A stretch of 32,533 nt of DNA from an uncultured Collinsella sp. (GTDB lineage: Bacteria; Actinomycetota; Coriobacteriia; Coriobacteriales; Coriobacteriaceae), in assembly GCA_900542965.1 (NCBI GenBank), contig UQPY01000024.1, positions 1-32,533 on the forward strand, written 5' to 3'. Under the pieces are notes generated by a model. That model saw only the letters and a list, made by a program, of their open reading frames with translations. It was not told the origin of the DNA and searched no databases. Shown here in pieces: positions 32,307 through 32,533 of the stretch; position 1 is the first letter of the stretch, and each line of letters begins with the position of its first letter. The position numbers and the translations under genes were made by a program.

Positions 32307-32533
32307 ATGAAGGAGACCGAGAAGATCGAGATCATGCACTTCGACCAGGAGGGCTACCTCGAGGACGGCAGGAACGTCTACGAGGCCGGCAAGAAGATGA
32401 CCGCCCTGGCCGACCGCGTGCACGAGGAGGGCTACGACGCCGTCTTCCTGATGGGCGTCGGCGGCACCTGGGACGAGTTCATGCAGCTCGAGTACCTCAT
32501 GAACAAGTTCGGCGACCGCGACCTCGAGGTCTA
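32307..32533 (+). CDS. SIS-domain sugar isomerase/deglycase, N-terminal part only (runs off window)
   Basis: The first 75 codons of a gene cut by the window end. The ATG at 32307 is preceded by AAAGGAG. The translated part begins MKETEKIEIMHFDQEGY and reaches DAVFLMGVGGTWDEFMQLEYLM, the Gly-rich start of a SIS phosphosugar-binding domain. The sequence reminds me of FrlB/GfrF-type fructoselysine- or glucoselysine-6-phosphate deglycases, and upstream GntR/UTRA regulators fit such operons. With only the N-terminus visible, another SIS isomerase is possible. Heavy use of GAG, AAG and CTC codons suggests good expression. Confidence 0.7.
   Translation, partial: MKETEKIEIMHFDQEGYLEDGRNVYEAGKKMTALADRVHEEGYDAVFLMGVGGTWDEFMQLEYLMNKFGDRDLEV

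Overview
The window looks like chromosome of a high-GC, saccharolytic gut actinobacterium of the Coriobacteriia, most likely Collinsella or a close relative. This is inferred from base composition, the gene set (short CstA, phosphoketolase, maltodextrin ABC system, MalP-type phosphorylase) and AGGAG-type ribosome sites. No rRNA or marker gene in the window proves it.

Layout. 1-4731: a copy of a palindromic repeat, a promoter with a long structured leader ending in an intrinsic terminator, cstA (pyruvate/peptide-type transporter), and an orphan protein with a JetD/DUF2220-type Toprim domain. 4732-5608: a gene-free stretch packed with repeats (a 129-bp palindrome with a conserved core, a 230-bp element with 30-bp inverted ends, a hairpin, and degenerate pieces resembling tRNA 3' ends). 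5609-10355 (minus strand): tRNA-Gln(UUG), a peptidoglycan-binding-domain protein, a polyprenyl diphosphate synthase, and a PTS EIIC-EIIB-HAD phosphatase fusion. 10585-15976 (plus): a GntR/UTRA regulator and a complete alpha-glucoside/maltodextrin-type ABC transporter (lipoprotein, two permeases, MsmX/UgpC-type ATPase). 15977-16514: terminators around an array of four 57-bp palindromes. 16515-21698 (minus): maltodextrin phosphorylase, 4-alpha-glucanotransferase, GalE. 21965-24360: a secreted coiled-coil CHAP/NlpC-like cell-wall hydrolase and MurB. 24601-28362: a LacI regulator and xylulose-5-P/fructose-6-P phosphoketolase. 28363-29918: a perfect 299-bp direct repeat flanking an AEC-family transporter. 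30037-32533: an unknown small protein, two overlapping GntR/UTRA regulators, and the start of a SIS-domain sugar isomerase/deglycase.

How it fits together. Most of the centre is one carbohydrate programme. Alpha-glucosides or maltodextrins enter through the ABC system or the PTS, MalQ and the phosphorylase convert them to glucose and glucose-1-P, GalE handles UDP-sugars, and the phosphoketolase feeds acetyl-phosphate production. Similar near-palindromes (TTGTTTAAACAA-like) lie at the PTS, gntR, ABC and malQ promoters and suggest one shared regulon. A separate AAAACGTTTT-type operator set links the LacI protein to phosphoketolase.

The least explained material is non-coding: a cstA leader with mutually exclusive pairings before a terminator, palindromes whose core or loop is conserved while their long perfect arms differ at each locus, and the four-palindrome array with invariant 25-nt centres.
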